Assembly (NCBI RefSeq): GCF_014203895.1
Contig: NZ_JACHJY010000010.1
Coordinates: 423,001-487,000 of the forward strand
Direction of reading: 5' to 3'
Origin: Streptomyces nymphaeiformis
GTDB lineage: Bacteria > Actinomycetota > Actinomycetes > Streptomycetales > Streptomycetaceae
DNA length: 64,000 nucleotides
Shown here: positions 26,223 through 39,000 of the stretch, in pieces
How positions within the stretch are numbered: position 1 is the first letter of the stretch
Layout: each line of letters begins with the position of its first letter
Notes under the pieces: model-generated
Database searches by the model: none
What the model saw: only the letters and a program-made list of their open reading frames with translations
What the model was told of the DNA's origin: nothing
Translations under genes and position numbers: made by a program

Positions 26223-26226
<4 letters not shown>
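25216..26226 (+). CDS. SGNH/GDSL-family hydrolase
   Basis: 336 residues. After a 55-residue Pro/Ala-rich start, the SGNH blocks follow: 'VVLGDSFSEGVGD' with the nucleophile Ser, 'NLAVSGA' (Gly), 'VVVGVNDTLRR' (Asn) and 'SADRLHPGERGH' (Asp/His). A C-terminal extension contains 'LLPQLLLLAGAELRHWADGT'. No clear signal peptide. It overlaps both neighbours by 4 bp. Following two glycosyltransferases, it may remove or add an acyl group on the same glycolipid; this is inference. Confidence 0.87.
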
Positions 26227-29816
<3,590 letters not shown>

Positions 29817-29820
29817 CCCC

Positions 29821-30684
29821 TCAGCGCACCGGCACGAACCGCACGGGCGTCCCCGGGACCGCCTGCGCCGCCGCGCCCAGGTCGGCCTCCCGCACCACCG
29901 CGACCACCGGATAGCCCCCGGTCGTCGGATGGTCCGCGAGGAACACCACCGGGCGCCCGTCCGGCGGCACCTGCACCGCGCCGAGCACCATGCCCTCGCT
30001 CGGCAGCTCGCCCGCCACGGCCCGCTCCAAGGGCGGGCCGTCCAGCCGCAGTCCGATCCGGTTGCTCGCCGGCGACACCCGGTACGCGCGCGTGGAGAGG
30101 GCCCGGAGCGCGTCGGCGGTGAACCAGTCGTCGCGGGGGCCGAGCCGGACCCGCAGGACGAGTTCGTCCGGCGGCCCCGGCCACGGCGGGGCGTCCACCG
30201 CGACCCGTACGCCCGTGTCCGGGCCCAGCGGCAGCACCGTGTCCTCCGCGAGCGGCGCCGGGCCGAGGCCCGACAGCAGGTCGGTGGAGCGGCTGCCGAG
30301 GACCGGCGCGACGGCGATCCCGCCGCCGACGGCCACGTACGACCGCAGTCCGCGCACGGCCGCGCCGACCTCCAGGACCGACCCGGCGCCGACCCGGACC
30401 GTCGTCCCCCAGGCGGCGGGACGGCCGTCCACCCGGACCGGGCACGGCGCGCCGCCCACCGCCACGGTCACCGCGCACCGGGGCCGCAGCGCGCAGCCGC
30501 TGACGGTGGTCTCCAGGACCGCCGAGTCCTCCGGGTTGCCGACGAGCCGGTTGACGAGCCGTACGGCCGCGGGGTCGAGGGCGCCCGAGCGGGGCACGCC
30601 GAGGTGCGCGTACCCCGTGCGCCCCAGGTCCTGGACGGTGGTCAGCGCCCCGGCCCGGACCACGGCGAGGGCCCGGTCGCTCAT
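29821..30684 (-). CDS. pxpC: 5-oxoprolinase subunit PxpC
   Basis: 287 residues of the KipA/PxpC family: 'GALTTVQDLGRTGYAHLGVP' then 'RSGALDPAAVRLVNRLVGNP', later 'PASNRIGLRLDGPPLERAVA', 'SEGMVLGAVQVPPDGRPVVF' and 'ADHPTTGGYP'. With PxpA and PxpB it forms the prokaryotic ATP-dependent 5-oxoprolinase that converts 5-oxoproline to glutamate. ATG 30684 overlaps the pxpB stop in ATGA. I chose this start for that coupling and because upstream sequence belongs to pxpB. Last gene of the operon. Confidence 0.93.
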   Translation of the reverse strand: MSDRALAVVRAGALTTVQDLGRTGYAHLGVPRSGALDPAAVRLVNRLVGNPEDSAVLETTVSGCALRPRCAVTVAVGGAPCPVRVDGRPAAWGTTVRVGAGSVLEVGAAVRGLRSYVAVGGGIAVAPVLGSRSTDLLSGLGPAPLAEDTVLPLGPDTGVRVAVDAPPWPGPPDELVLRVRLGPRDDWFTADALRALSTRAYRVSPASNRIGLRLDGPPLERAVAGELPSEGMVLGAVQVPPDGRPVVFLADHPTTGGYPVVAVVREADLGAAAQAVPGTPVRFVPVR

Positions 30685-31301
30685 CGCCCGCCCCCCGCCG
30701 TGAACCGGACCCGGGTGCCGGGCGCGAGCAGCGCGGCCGGGTCCCGCTCGGCGTCCCACAGCACCAGGTCCGTGCTGCCGATCAGCTGCCAGCCGCCGGG
30801 GGAGGAGCGCGGGTACACACCCGTGTACGGGCCTGCCAGGGCGACCGACCCGGCCGGGACGGCCGTGCGCGGCGTGGCCCGGCGCGGCACCTCGTACCGC
30901 TCGCCGAGCCCGGTCAGATAGCCGAACCCGGGCGCGAACCCGCAGAAGGAGACCCGGAACTCGGCCGCCGTGTGGATCCGTACCGCCGCCTCCACGGACA
31001 CCCCCCAGAGCGCGGCGACCTCCGGCAGGTCGGGCCCGTCGTAGCGGACCGGAACCTCGACGGCCTCGCCCACGCGCGCGTGGAGCGGCGCCGGCTCCCA
31101 GCCGGCCAGCTCGGCCGCGAGCCGCTCCGGGGCGTCCACGCCGTCGAGGAGCACCGTCCGCGCCGCCGGCACGATCTCCCGTACGGCGGGCAGCGCACCG
31201 GCCGCCCGCCGGCGCAGCAGCTCGGCGTGGAGGGCCTCGGTCGCCCCGCTGTCGTCCAGTTCCACCAGGAGGGCCCGGTCGCCCACCCTCAGCACCCTCA
31301 T
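30681..31301 (-). CDS. pxpB: 5-oxoprolinase subunit PxpB
   Basis: 206 residues of the KipI/PxpB family: MRVLRVGDRALLVELDDSGA at the start, 'VSFCGFAPGFGYLTGLGERY' and 'GSVALAGPYTGVYPRSSPGG' then 'WQLIGSTDL', all family hallmarks. It pairs with PxpC. Coupled by 4-bp overlaps to both pxpA and pxpC. Slightly shorter than the E. coli protein, lacking part of the N-terminus. Confidence 0.93.
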   Translation of the reverse strand: MRVLRVGDRALLVELDDSGATEALHAELLRRRAAGALPAVREIVPAARTVLLDGVDAPERLAAELAGWEPAPLHARVGEAVEVPVRYDGPDLPEVAALWGVSVEAAVRIHTAAEFRVSFCGFAPGFGYLTGLGERYEVPRRATPRTAVPAGSVALAGPYTGVYPRSSPGGWQLIGSTDLVLWDAERDPAALLAPGTRVRFTAGGGR

Positions 31302-32062
31302 GCGAAGGCCTCCACGCGCACGCCGGAGGCTTCGAGCCGCTCCCGGACCCGCCGGGCCAGGCCCACCGCGCCCGGGGTGTCCCCGTGCAGGCAGAGCGAG
31401 CGGGCCCGCACCTCGACGGAGCTCCCGCAGTGCGCCGTGACGACCCCGAACCGGGCCATGGACACCGCCCGTTCGACGACCTCGTCCGGGTCGGTGACGA
31501 CGGCCCCCTCCTGGCCCCGGGGCAGCAGTGAGCCGTCCGCCCGGTAGGCCCGGTCGCCGAAGGACTCGGCGACGACCGGGAGTCCGGCCGCCGCGGCGGC
31601 CTCGTGCAGCCGGGAGCCCGGCAGCCCGAGGACCGGCAGCGTCCGGTCCGCGAGCAGCACGCCCTCGACGACGGCCGCCGCCTGCTCGGCGTCCCGGACC
31701 ACCCGGTTGTAGAGCGCCCCGTGCGGTTTCACGTACGAGACGCGCGAGCCGGCGGCCCGGGCGAAGACCTCCAGGGCGCCGATCTGGTACGCCACCTCGG
31801 CGGCCAGCTCCGCCGCCGGGACGTCCATCGCGCGCCGTCCGAAGCCGGCCAGGTCGCGGTAGGACACCTGGGCCCCGATCCGTACCCCGCGTGCCGCCGC
31901 GAGCTCGCAGACCCGCCGCATGGTGGCCGCGTCCCCGGCGTGGAAGCCGCAGGCCACGTTGGCGCTGGTGACGACGGACAGGAGCCGCTCGTCGTCGGTC
32001 AGCGTCCAGCGGCCGAAGCCCTCGCCGAGATCGGCGTTGAGGTCGATCGGGACCAAGGTCAT
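31298..32062 (-). CDS. pxpA: 5-oxoprolinase subunit PxpA
   Basis: 254 residues of the LamB/YcsF family, opening MTLVPIDLNADLGEGFGRWT, with 'TSANVACGFHAGDAATMRRV', 'SYVKPHGALYNRVVRD' and 'RSLCLHGDTPGAV', which are the conserved metal and substrate regions. It supplies the ring-opening step of 5-oxoproline hydrolysis with PxpB and PxpC. AGGAGG-like purines precede ATG 32062. First gene of the operon, divergent from the GntR regulator. Confidence 0.94.
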   Translation of the reverse strand: MTLVPIDLNADLGEGFGRWTLTDDERLLSVVTSANVACGFHAGDAATMRRVCELAAARGVRIGAQVSYRDLAGFGRRAMDVPAAELAAEVAYQIGALEVFARAAGSRVSYVKPHGALYNRVVRDAEQAAAVVEGVLLADRTLPVLGLPGSRLHEAAAAAGLPVVAESFGDRAYRADGSLLPRGQEGAVVTDPDEVVERAVSMARFGVVTAHCGSSVEVRARSLCLHGDTPGAVGLARRVRERLEASGVRVEAFA

Positions 32063-32136
32063 GTGGTGCCTCCTCGGGAGGGAGCCGAAGCCGCGGAAGG
32101 TGCCGAAGCCGCTGAAGGGCGCCCGCCAAGCTAGAG

Positions 32137-32171
32137 GATTGTTCAACGATCCGACAAGATGCGTGTTGTCG
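32137..32171. promoter_or_regulatory. Operator candidates between pxpA and the GntR gene
   Basis: GATTGTTCAACGATC (32137-32151) is a near-perfect palindrome with one mismatched pair, and CGACAA-N8-TTGTCG (32152-32171... arms 32152-32157 and 32166-32171) follows directly. Both lie between divergent starts and resemble FadR/FCD-type GntR operators with TTGT/ACAA half sites. Confidence 0.55.
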
Positions 32172-32247
32172 CTCCCAACGTTTCTGCGGTTGACTCGGCC
32201 GCTTCCGCGGTTGATTCGGCCGCGGACGACGGAAGGGGTGAGACGCT

Positions 32248-32958
32248 GTGGACGTGAGTGGCACCGGCGGGCTGACGGACGACCGCGTACTCCTGGGACG
32301 CACGAGCACGGCGGAGCGGGTCGCGGACATCCTGCGCACCCGGATCGCGGAGGGCTTCTTCCCGCCCGGCGTCCGGCTCTCCGAGGAGAGCATCGGCGGC
32401 GCCCTCGGTGTGTCCCGCAACACACTCCGCGAGGCCTTCCGGCTCCTCACCCACGAGCGCCTGCTCGTCCACGAGCTCAACCGGGGCGTCTTCGTCCGCG
32501 TCCTCGACGTGGGTGACGTGGACGACATCTACCGCACCCGGCGGCTCGTCGAATGCGCCGTCGTACGGGGCCTGGGGCAGCCGCCGTTCGCCGTCGACGC
32601 CCTCGCCGCCGTCGTCGCCGAGGGCGAGGCCGCGGCCCGCGCCGACGACTGGACGGGCGTCTCCACGGCCAACATCCACTTCCACCGCGAACTCGTCGCC
32701 CTCGCGGGCAGCGCCCGTACCGACGAACTGATGCGCGGCGTCCTCGCCGAACTCCGCCTCGCCTTCCACGTCGTCGACGACCCGCGCGCACTGCACGAGC
32801 CCTACCTCCGGAGGAACCGGGAGATCCTGGACGCCCTGCGGGCCGGGGAACGGGCCTCGGCGGAGAGACTCCTCGCCCGCTACCTCGACGACTCACGCGC
32901 GCGCGTGGTCGCCGCCTACGCCCAGGCCGTCGACGCTCCGGCGGGCTCCTCCGGCTGA
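32248..32958 (+). CDS. GntR family (FCD) regulator of the pxp operon
   Basis: 236 residues from GTG 32248. The winged helix is at about 18-80 ('RVADILRTRIAEGFFPPGVR', 'GALGVSRNTLREAFRLLTHE'). The FCD effector domain follows with metal/ligand His residues around 'NIHFHRELVALAGSARTDEL'. Divergent orientation with pxpABC and the palindromes at 32137-32171 imply that it controls 5-oxoproline use, with 5-oxoproline or a related acid as effector (inference). Confidence 0.9.
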   Translation: MDVSGTGGLTDDRVLLGRTSTAERVADILRTRIAEGFFPPGVRLSEESIGGALGVSRNTLREAFRLLTHERLLVHELNRGVFVRVLDVGDVDDIYRTRRLVECAVVRGLGQPPFAVDALAAVVAEGEAAARADDWTGVSTANIHFHRELVALAGSARTDELMRGVLAELRLAFHVVDDPRALHEPYLRRNREILDALRAGERASAERLLARYLDDSRARVVAAYAQAVDAPAGSSG

Positions 32959-33033
32959 GGGCACGGCCCGTACGAGGCCACCGAGGGCGCCGGGCGCATC
33001 TGCGCCGTTTCGACCGTTGTCAGGGTGAGGACC

Positions 33034-33039
33034 TAATCT
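33034..33039 (+). promoter_or_regulatory. Candidate -10 element of the SMC-like operon
   Basis: TAATCT, 8 bp before the GTG start at 33047, which would give a nearly leaderless mRNA. No convincing -35 is at the right spacing. Confidence 0.35.
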
Positions 33040-33046
33040 GTCCACC

Positions 33047-34591
33047 GTGACTTCGCCTGCCTCGACGGACCTCGCTCCGCCCCAGCTCAGCGCGGGGCCG
33101 CGCCCCGCGCAGGGCCCGGCCGCCGACGAAGGGCTCGCGCGGCGGCTCCGCGCGCTCGCGTGCACCGCCCCGCTGCACGACCTCGACGCGCGCAAGGCGA
33201 ACCTGGCCGGCGAGTACACGGTCTACGCGATGGCCGAGGTGGCCCTCGCCGCGATCGACCTCATCACGCTGAACATGGACTTCGACACCGGCGCCGACCA
33301 CGAGCAGATCGTCGCCCGCCTGCTGCCCCGCGTCGCCGCCCAGGCGCCCACCCGCCCCGCCGCCGAGCACGAGCGCGTGGCCCGCTGGGTCCTGGAGAAC
33401 CTGATCAACGTCGGCAGCGTCGACCGCGGCTTCCGCGCCGTCTACGGCACCTTCGGCACCGACGGGGTCTACGTCCGCAGGGACTACGACTTCAAGCTCA
33501 TCGAAGAGGTCCCGGGCTACGGCGGCGGGGTCTACCTCCGCACCACCGACGAAGCGGTCAACGTCCTCGTCGGAGCCCTCGACACCGACGTCACCAGCGC
33601 CCAGATCGCCGCCGAGGTGAAGCTGGAGGTCCTCATCAACCGGGGCCGCCTCGCCGACGCACAGCTCGCCGCCGAGCAGGCGCGCTACCGGACCGTGCAG
33701 TACGCCGAGACCCTCCGCAAGACCCTGGAGGCCACCCGGCGCAACGTCCGCGCCGTCGACTGGCTCCACACCGTCCCCGACATGATCGCCGAGGCGCTCG
33801 ACCACGTGGCCGACCGCTACCGCCACGAGAACGCGATCCTCACCAACATCCGCAAGGCCCGCGACGAGGCCGAGGCCGCGACCGACGCGAAGACCGCGGA
33901 GCACAAGCGGCGTGCCGCCGAGCTGGTCGACATAGTCAAGGACTGCATCCGGCGCCACACCCAGCTGCAGTCCCGTCTCCTGGAGGCCGGGCCGCTCTTC
34001 CGCGCCGAGCAGGACCGGCAGGCCTTCGCCGCCCCCACCGCGTACACCGGACTCGATCTGTACGGGCAGCTGGTCGCCCCCGTCCTGCCGCTCCCCGTGG
34101 AGCAGGCCACCCGCGTCACCGACGCCTTCTTCGCCCGCGGCACCGGACTGCGCACCCCCGCCTCCGTCCGCCTCGGCGACCTCGTCGACCTGCTCCTCAC
34201 CCCGCCCGTCGAGCGCGAGCACCTCGGCGCGGAGATGCCCGAGCCCGACCTCATCGCCACCCCCGACGACTCCCGCTTCAGCGAGGAGCAGCTCGCGAGC
34301 GCCATGCGCCTGCTCGACCTGGAGCACGACGCCCCGCGCCGCCTCTCCGGCCTGCTCGCCGAGGCCCGCCGCCTCGACCCCGACCTTCCGTACCTCGTCG
34401 CCCTCCTCGCCGTCCACGCGGCGAGCCCCCCGGTCGGCACCGCCTACCGCCAGGGCGAGGAGCGCCTGCTCTTCGCCGTCGACGACGGCACCCCGTTGGA
34501 CGACCCCGAGTTCGGCGGCGCCGACCTGATCGTCGGTACGGCGATGCTCGACGCCGTGGGCATGGCCGCGGACCGCACGGAGGCGACGTGA
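33047..34591 (+). CDS. Kleisin-like subunit candidate (MksF/JetA-like) of SMC operon
   Basis: 514 residues from GTG 33047, MTSPASTDLAPPQLSAGPRP in the translated form. Residues about 40-190 look like a winged-helix domain ('KANLAGEYTVYAMAEVALAA', 'FGTDGVYVRRDYDFKLIEEV'). Residues about 205-310 form a long charged helix, likely coiled coil ('YAETLRKTLEATRRNVRAVD', 'NIRKARDEAEAATDAKTAEH'). The C-terminal half is helical with a possible second winged helix. Architecture, length and first position in an operon with a KITE-like protein and an SMC-like ATPase suggest a kleisin of the MksF/JetA type. Sequence recognition is weak, so the family name is inference. It overlaps the next gene by GTGA. 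Confidence 0.6.
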   Translation: MTSPASTDLAPPQLSAGPRPAQGPAADEGLARRLRALACTAPLHDLDARKANLAGEYTVYAMAEVALAAIDLITLNMDFDTGADHEQIVARLLPRVAAQAPTRPAAEHERVARWVLENLINVGSVDRGFRAVYGTFGTDGVYVRRDYDFKLIEEVPGYGGGVYLRTTDEAVNVLVGALDTDVTSAQIAAEVKLEVLINRGRLADAQLAAEQARYRTVQYAETLRKTLEATRRNVRAVDWLHTVPDMIAEALDHVADRYRHENAILTNIRKARDEAEAATDAKTAEHKRRAAELVDIVKDCIRRHTQLQSRLLEAGPLFRAEQDRQAFAAPTAYTGLDLYGQLVAPVLPLPVEQATRVTDAFFARGTGLRTPASVRLGDLVDLLLTPPVEREHLGAEMPEPDLIATPDDSRFSEEQLASAMRLLDLEHDAPRRLSGLLAEARRLDPDLPYLVALLAVHAASPPVGTAYRQGEERLLFAVDDGTPLDDPEFGGADLIVGTAMLDAVGMAADRTEAT

Positions 34592-35127
34592 CCCTCGTCC
34601 CCCAGGCTCCCGCCACCGACCCCGGGCCCGCACCCGCTCCGGTGCCGGACACCGAGTCCGTACGAGAAGAGGCGCCCGAGGCCGCGCCCGAGCCGGCGCC
34701 CAGGCCTGCAGCTACGCCCGAGCCGGCGCCCGCGCACGAGCCGCTGCCCGTGCCCGCAGCTACGCACGAGCCGCTGCCCGCGCCCGCGCCCGTAGCCGAG
34801 CCCGTACTCGTACCCGAGCCCAGGTCCGAGCCCGTACCAGAGCCTGAGCCCGAGCCCGAGTCGACGCCCGCGCCCGCCGCCGAGGCGCCCGCGCCCGCCT
34901 CCGCCGGCCGGCCGCGGTTCGGGACCGTATCCGTGCCCGAGCCGGTGCGCACACCGCCCGCGCGGCGCCGGGACCTCCCGGCCGTGCGGGCCGTGCGGCT
35001 CACCGACGAGCCGCCCGCGCCCGTGGACCGGCCCACCGCGGCCGGCGCCGCGGCCGTCACCCCCGTCCCGCTGCCCGTACCCCGCGCCGTACCGACCGAG
35101 AGCCGTACCGAGGAGCCCCAGCCGTGA
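34588..35127 (+). CDS. Pro/Glu/Ala-rich disordered protein in SMC operon
   Basis: 179 residues from GTG 34588, consisting of PEPAP, PVPAATHEPLPAPAP and PEPEPEPE-like repeats, with a short more conventional C-terminus 'RRDLPAVRAVRLTDEPPAPV'. No folded domain is expected. It overlaps both neighbours by 4 bp (GTGA), so it is translated as part of the operon and is unlikely to be a shadow frame. It could be a flexible tether or a variable interaction protein. Nothing equivalent exists in described MksBEF or Wadjet operons that I know of. Confidence 0.65.
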   Translation: MTLVPQAPATDPGPAPAPVPDTESVREEAPEAAPEPAPRPAATPEPAPAHEPLPVPAATHEPLPAPAPVAEPVLVPEPRSEPVPEPEPEPESTPAPAAEAPAPASAGRPRFGTVSVPEPVRTPPARRRDLPAVRAVRLTDEPPAPVDRPTAAGAAAVTPVPLPVPRAVPTESRTEEPQP

Positions 35128-36017
35128 GCGAAACCCACGCCGAGTACACCGACGCGTGGAGCGAGCAGGAGCCCCCGCAGCCCCCGGCCGCGTCCACCGT
35201 CACCCCCGCGGACGCCGCCGACGCCGCCCGGCTCGTCTCCTTCGGCCTCCAGCCCAAGCTGCTCCCGGCCCGCGACGCCGAGTACACCGAGCTCCTGCGC
35301 CGCTACCGCGAGGACCCCGCCTTCGCGCGCCTCGCCGACGCCGTCGCCACCGGCCTCGGCCTCGTCGTCCTGGAGGTCTCCCCGCGCGCGGGGATGGCCG
35401 TCACCGCCGGCGAGGACTCCGTCTTCGCCGTCCGCATGGGCGACTACGCACGCCGCGCCAACACCGACTCCGCCGACCGCTTCCTGCACGGCCTCGCCCA
35501 CCTCGCGGTGGCCGCCATGGCCTTCCCCCGGCCCGAGGACCTCGCCGACGACGCCTACATCGGCCGGCTCACGGTCAACGGCGTCGACGCCTTCGTGCGC
35601 CAGGCCTGTCTGCGCCTGGAGCAGCGTGCCGAGGAGCAGGGCGAGAACACCGACCCGGCCTCCGACGCCCCCGGGCTCGAGGCCGCCTGGCGCATCTACG
35701 CGCGCCGCAGCGCCACCGGAGCCACCAAGGACGCCCGCCGCCTCGCCGGATCCACCACCGGCATCGTCGGCAAGGCCGCCGCGTTCCTCACCGACTCCGG
35801 CTTCCTCCAGCGCACCGGCGACGAGGGCGGCGGCTCCTACCGCACCACCGCCCGCTACCAGCTCCAGGTCCGCGACATGGCCGGCTCCGCCGCCATGGCC
35901 GAGCTCCTCGAACTCGGCGTGGTCCCCGTCAGCGACGGCTCCGCGACCCTCCTCCCGCCGCCCGAGGGCGACGACCTGGAACTCGCCGCCGACGCGGGCC
36001 TCCCGTTCCACGCGTAA
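35124..36017 (+). CDS. KITE-like subunit candidate (MksE/JetB-like) of SMC operon
   Basis: 297 residues from GTG 35124. A globular first half includes 'LLPARDAEYTELLRRYREDP' and 'GLGLVVLEVSPRAGMAVTAG'. The second half looks like a winged helix: 'TTGIVGKAAAFLTDSGFLQR' then 'SYRTTARYQLQVRDM'. Size and order (before the ATPase) match MksE/JetB KITE proteins that dimerise and bind the kleisin in condensin-like complexes. Identification rests on context and fold impression. Its stop is 43 bp before the ATPase gene. Confidence 0.6.
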   Translation: MSETHAEYTDAWSEQEPPQPPAASTVTPADAADAARLVSFGLQPKLLPARDAEYTELLRRYREDPAFARLADAVATGLGLVVLEVSPRAGMAVTAGEDSVFAVRMGDYARRANTDSADRFLHGLAHLAVAAMAFPRPEDLADDAYIGRLTVNGVDAFVRQACLRLEQRAEEQGENTDPASDAPGLEAAWRIYARRSATGATKDARRLAGSTTGIVGKAAAFLTDSGFLQRTGDEGGGSYRTTARYQLQVRDMAGSAAMAELLELGVVPVSDGSATLLPPPEGDDLELAADAGLPFHA

Positions 36018-36060
36018 CCGCCCCGCGCCACCGCCCCCTCCCAGTACGAGAGTCCGCCGC

Positions 36061-39000
36061 ATGTACGAGCTGTCCCGGGTCCGCCTCTACTCCATCGGTC
36101 CCGCCGGTGCGCGCTACGCCGACACCGTCCTGGACCTGCGCGGAGTCGGCGCGCCCGTGCCCCACCCCGCCCCCACACAGGCGGAGTTCTTCGAGGAGGA
36201 GCCGGTCGGCCCGCCGCGCCGCCCGGCCCCCGCGGGCGTGCTGTTCCTGGAGAACGGCGGCGGCAAGTCCGTCCTCCTCAAGCTGATCTTCTCGGTCATG
36301 CTCCCCGGCCACCGCAACACCCTCGGCGGCGCCAGTTCCGGCGTGCTGCGCAAGTTCCTCCTGGCCGACGACTGCGGCCACGTGGCCCTGGAGTGGCAGC
36401 ACACCCTCACCGGCGAACTCGTCGTCGTCGGCAAGGCCAGCGAGTGGCGTGGCCGCCAGGTCTCGAACGACCCGCGGAAGTTCGCCGAGGCCTGGTACTC
36501 CTTCCGTCCCGGCCCCGGACTCAGCCTGGACAACCTCCCCGTCGCCGAGGCGACCTCCGTCCGCCCGCCCGTCGAGGGCGCCTCCGGCGCGCGCGGCCGC
36601 CGCCGCACCATGAAGGGCTTCCGCGACGCGCTCACCGAGGCCGGGAAGGCGTACCCGCACCTGGAGGTGGTCTGGGAGGAGATCCACGACCGCTGGAACG
36701 AGCACCTCGGCGACCTCGGCCTCGACCCCGAACTCTTCCGCTACCAGCGCGAGATGAACGCCGACGAGGGCGAGGCCGCCGGCCTCTTCGCGGTCAAGAA
36801 GGACTCCGACTTCACCGACCTGCTGCTGCGCGCCGTCACCGACACCCGTGACACCGACGGCCTCGCGGACCTCGTCGGCGGCTTCGGCAACAAGCTCGGC
36901 CGCCGCGCCGAACTGACCGCCGAGCGCGACTTCACCGCCGGCTCCGTCGACCTCCTCGGCCGGATCGTCGAGGCCGCCGGAACCCGCGCCCACGCGCGCG
37001 AGGTCCACGCCGGAGCCGAGCGCCGCACCCGCACCCTCGCCCGCCGGCTCTCCGCCCGCGCCGCCGAGGAGCGCGGCCGCGCCGCCGAACTCGCCCAGCA
37101 GGTCACCTCCGCCGGGCACGCCGTCGCCGAGGCCGAGACCGCCCGCAGCCGCAGCTCCCTCATCGCCGCCGAACTCGCCTACCGGCACGCCTCCCTGGCG
37201 CTGACCGCCGCCGAGAAGGGAGCCGCAGCCCAGCGCCGCGAACTCACCGACGCCCGCACCCTGCACTCCGCCTGGCAGGCAGCCGAGGCGGTGCTTCGCC
37301 ACCGGGCCGCCGGCGACCGCTCCGCGCGCGTGGCCGCCGCCATCCGCGAGGCCGAGCGCGACGCCGCGCCCGCCCTGGCCGCCCGGGCCAAGGCCGCCGC
37401 CGATCTCGTACGGGCCCTGGCCGCCGCCGCCGAGGAGGGCGAGCGCCACGCCGCCGAGGAGGAGGAGCGTTCCACCGCCCTCCAGGACGCGAGCGAGACC
37501 GCCCACCGGGACGCCACCGCCGCCGCCACCGAGACCCAGCGGGCCCGCAGCGAGGCCGGCCACCTGCGCCAGCGGCTCGCCGAGGTCGAGCAGGAGACCG
37601 CCGAGGCCGTCCGCGCCGGCTGGCTCGACGACACCGCGCCGGACGCCGACCCGGCCCGCGCCGCGCTCGCCGCGAGCGACGCCGAGAAGACGACGGTCGC
37701 CGCCTGGGACACCGCCCGCGAGGCCGCCCGCACCGCGGCCGAACGCGCACGTGAGGCCGCCGGTGCCGAGTCCCGCGCCGAACTCGCCGCCGCCCGCGCC
37801 GCGGACGCCGCCGAGGCCGCCGGGAACGCCTACGACGCGGAGCGCCGCGCCGCCGAGTCCCTCGCCTCCGAGGAGCGCCTCGCCGAACTCCTCAGCCTGC
37901 CGTCCTCCGGCTCCCCGCTCCCCGGCCAGCGCGCCGCCACCGCCTCCGAAGCCGAGGCCGAAGAGGACGCCGGTCCGCGTGCGGAGGCCCAGGGCCCGCT
38001 CACCGTCACCGAGTTCGACCGGTACGCCGACGAACTGCGCGGCCTGCTCGACCAGGCCGTCGCCTCCGCCGAGAGCCGGCTCTTCGAACTGCGCACCGCC
38101 GCCGCCGACGACTCCCGCATCCTCGGCGCCCTCGGCGACGGCGGCCTGCTGCCGCCCGGCCCCGACGTCCTCGCCACCGTCGAGTACCTCGGCGAGCACG
38201 GCATCCCCGCCCTCCCCGGCTGGCGGTACCTCGCCCAGGCCGTGGACCCCGCCGACCACGCCCGGGTCCTCGCCGCCCGCCCCGAGCTCGTCGACGGCGT
38301 CGTGATCACCGACCCCGTCTCGTACGGACGCGCCCGCGAGGTCCTCGGCAGCGCCGCCCTGCTGCCCCGCTCCGCCGTCGCCGTCGGCACCGCCGCCGCC
38401 CTGCTCGCCCCCGTATCGGCGCAGGAGCGGTCGGAGGACACCGGCGTCTTCCTCGTACCGCCGAACCCGGCCATGCACGACGAGCACGCGGCCGACGAGG
38501 AGCGGCACGCGCTGCGCGCCCGCGCCACCGCCCGCGACGAGGAGATCCGCACCCTCGCCGGCCGCCTCGCCGGCGACCGGGCCCTCGCGTCCCGGATCGG
38601 CGCCTGGCGCGCCGACTGCCCGTTCGGGATGCTCGCAGAGCTCGCGTCCGTCGCCACCACCGCCCGCGAGACCGCCGAGGCCGCGGCCGCCTCCCTCGAC
38701 GAGGCCCGCGCGGTCCGTACGGAGGCCGAGGAGGCCGCCGCCGAAGCCGCCCGGCTCCGGGACGAGCGCCAGGAGGCCGCCCAGCGGGCCCGCCGCGCCG
38801 CCGACGCCCTCGCCGGCCTCGCGTTCCGGCTGCGCGAGCGGTCCGCCTGGCAGGCCAAGCTCCGCGAACTCGCCGACGACGCCGCCGAGGCCGAGGCCCG
38901 CGCACAGACCTGTCTGGAGCGCGCCCGCGCCGCCGACGAGGACCGCCGCGCGGCCCAGCGCGCCGCCGACGACGCCCACCGCACCGCCCGCGCCCTGCGG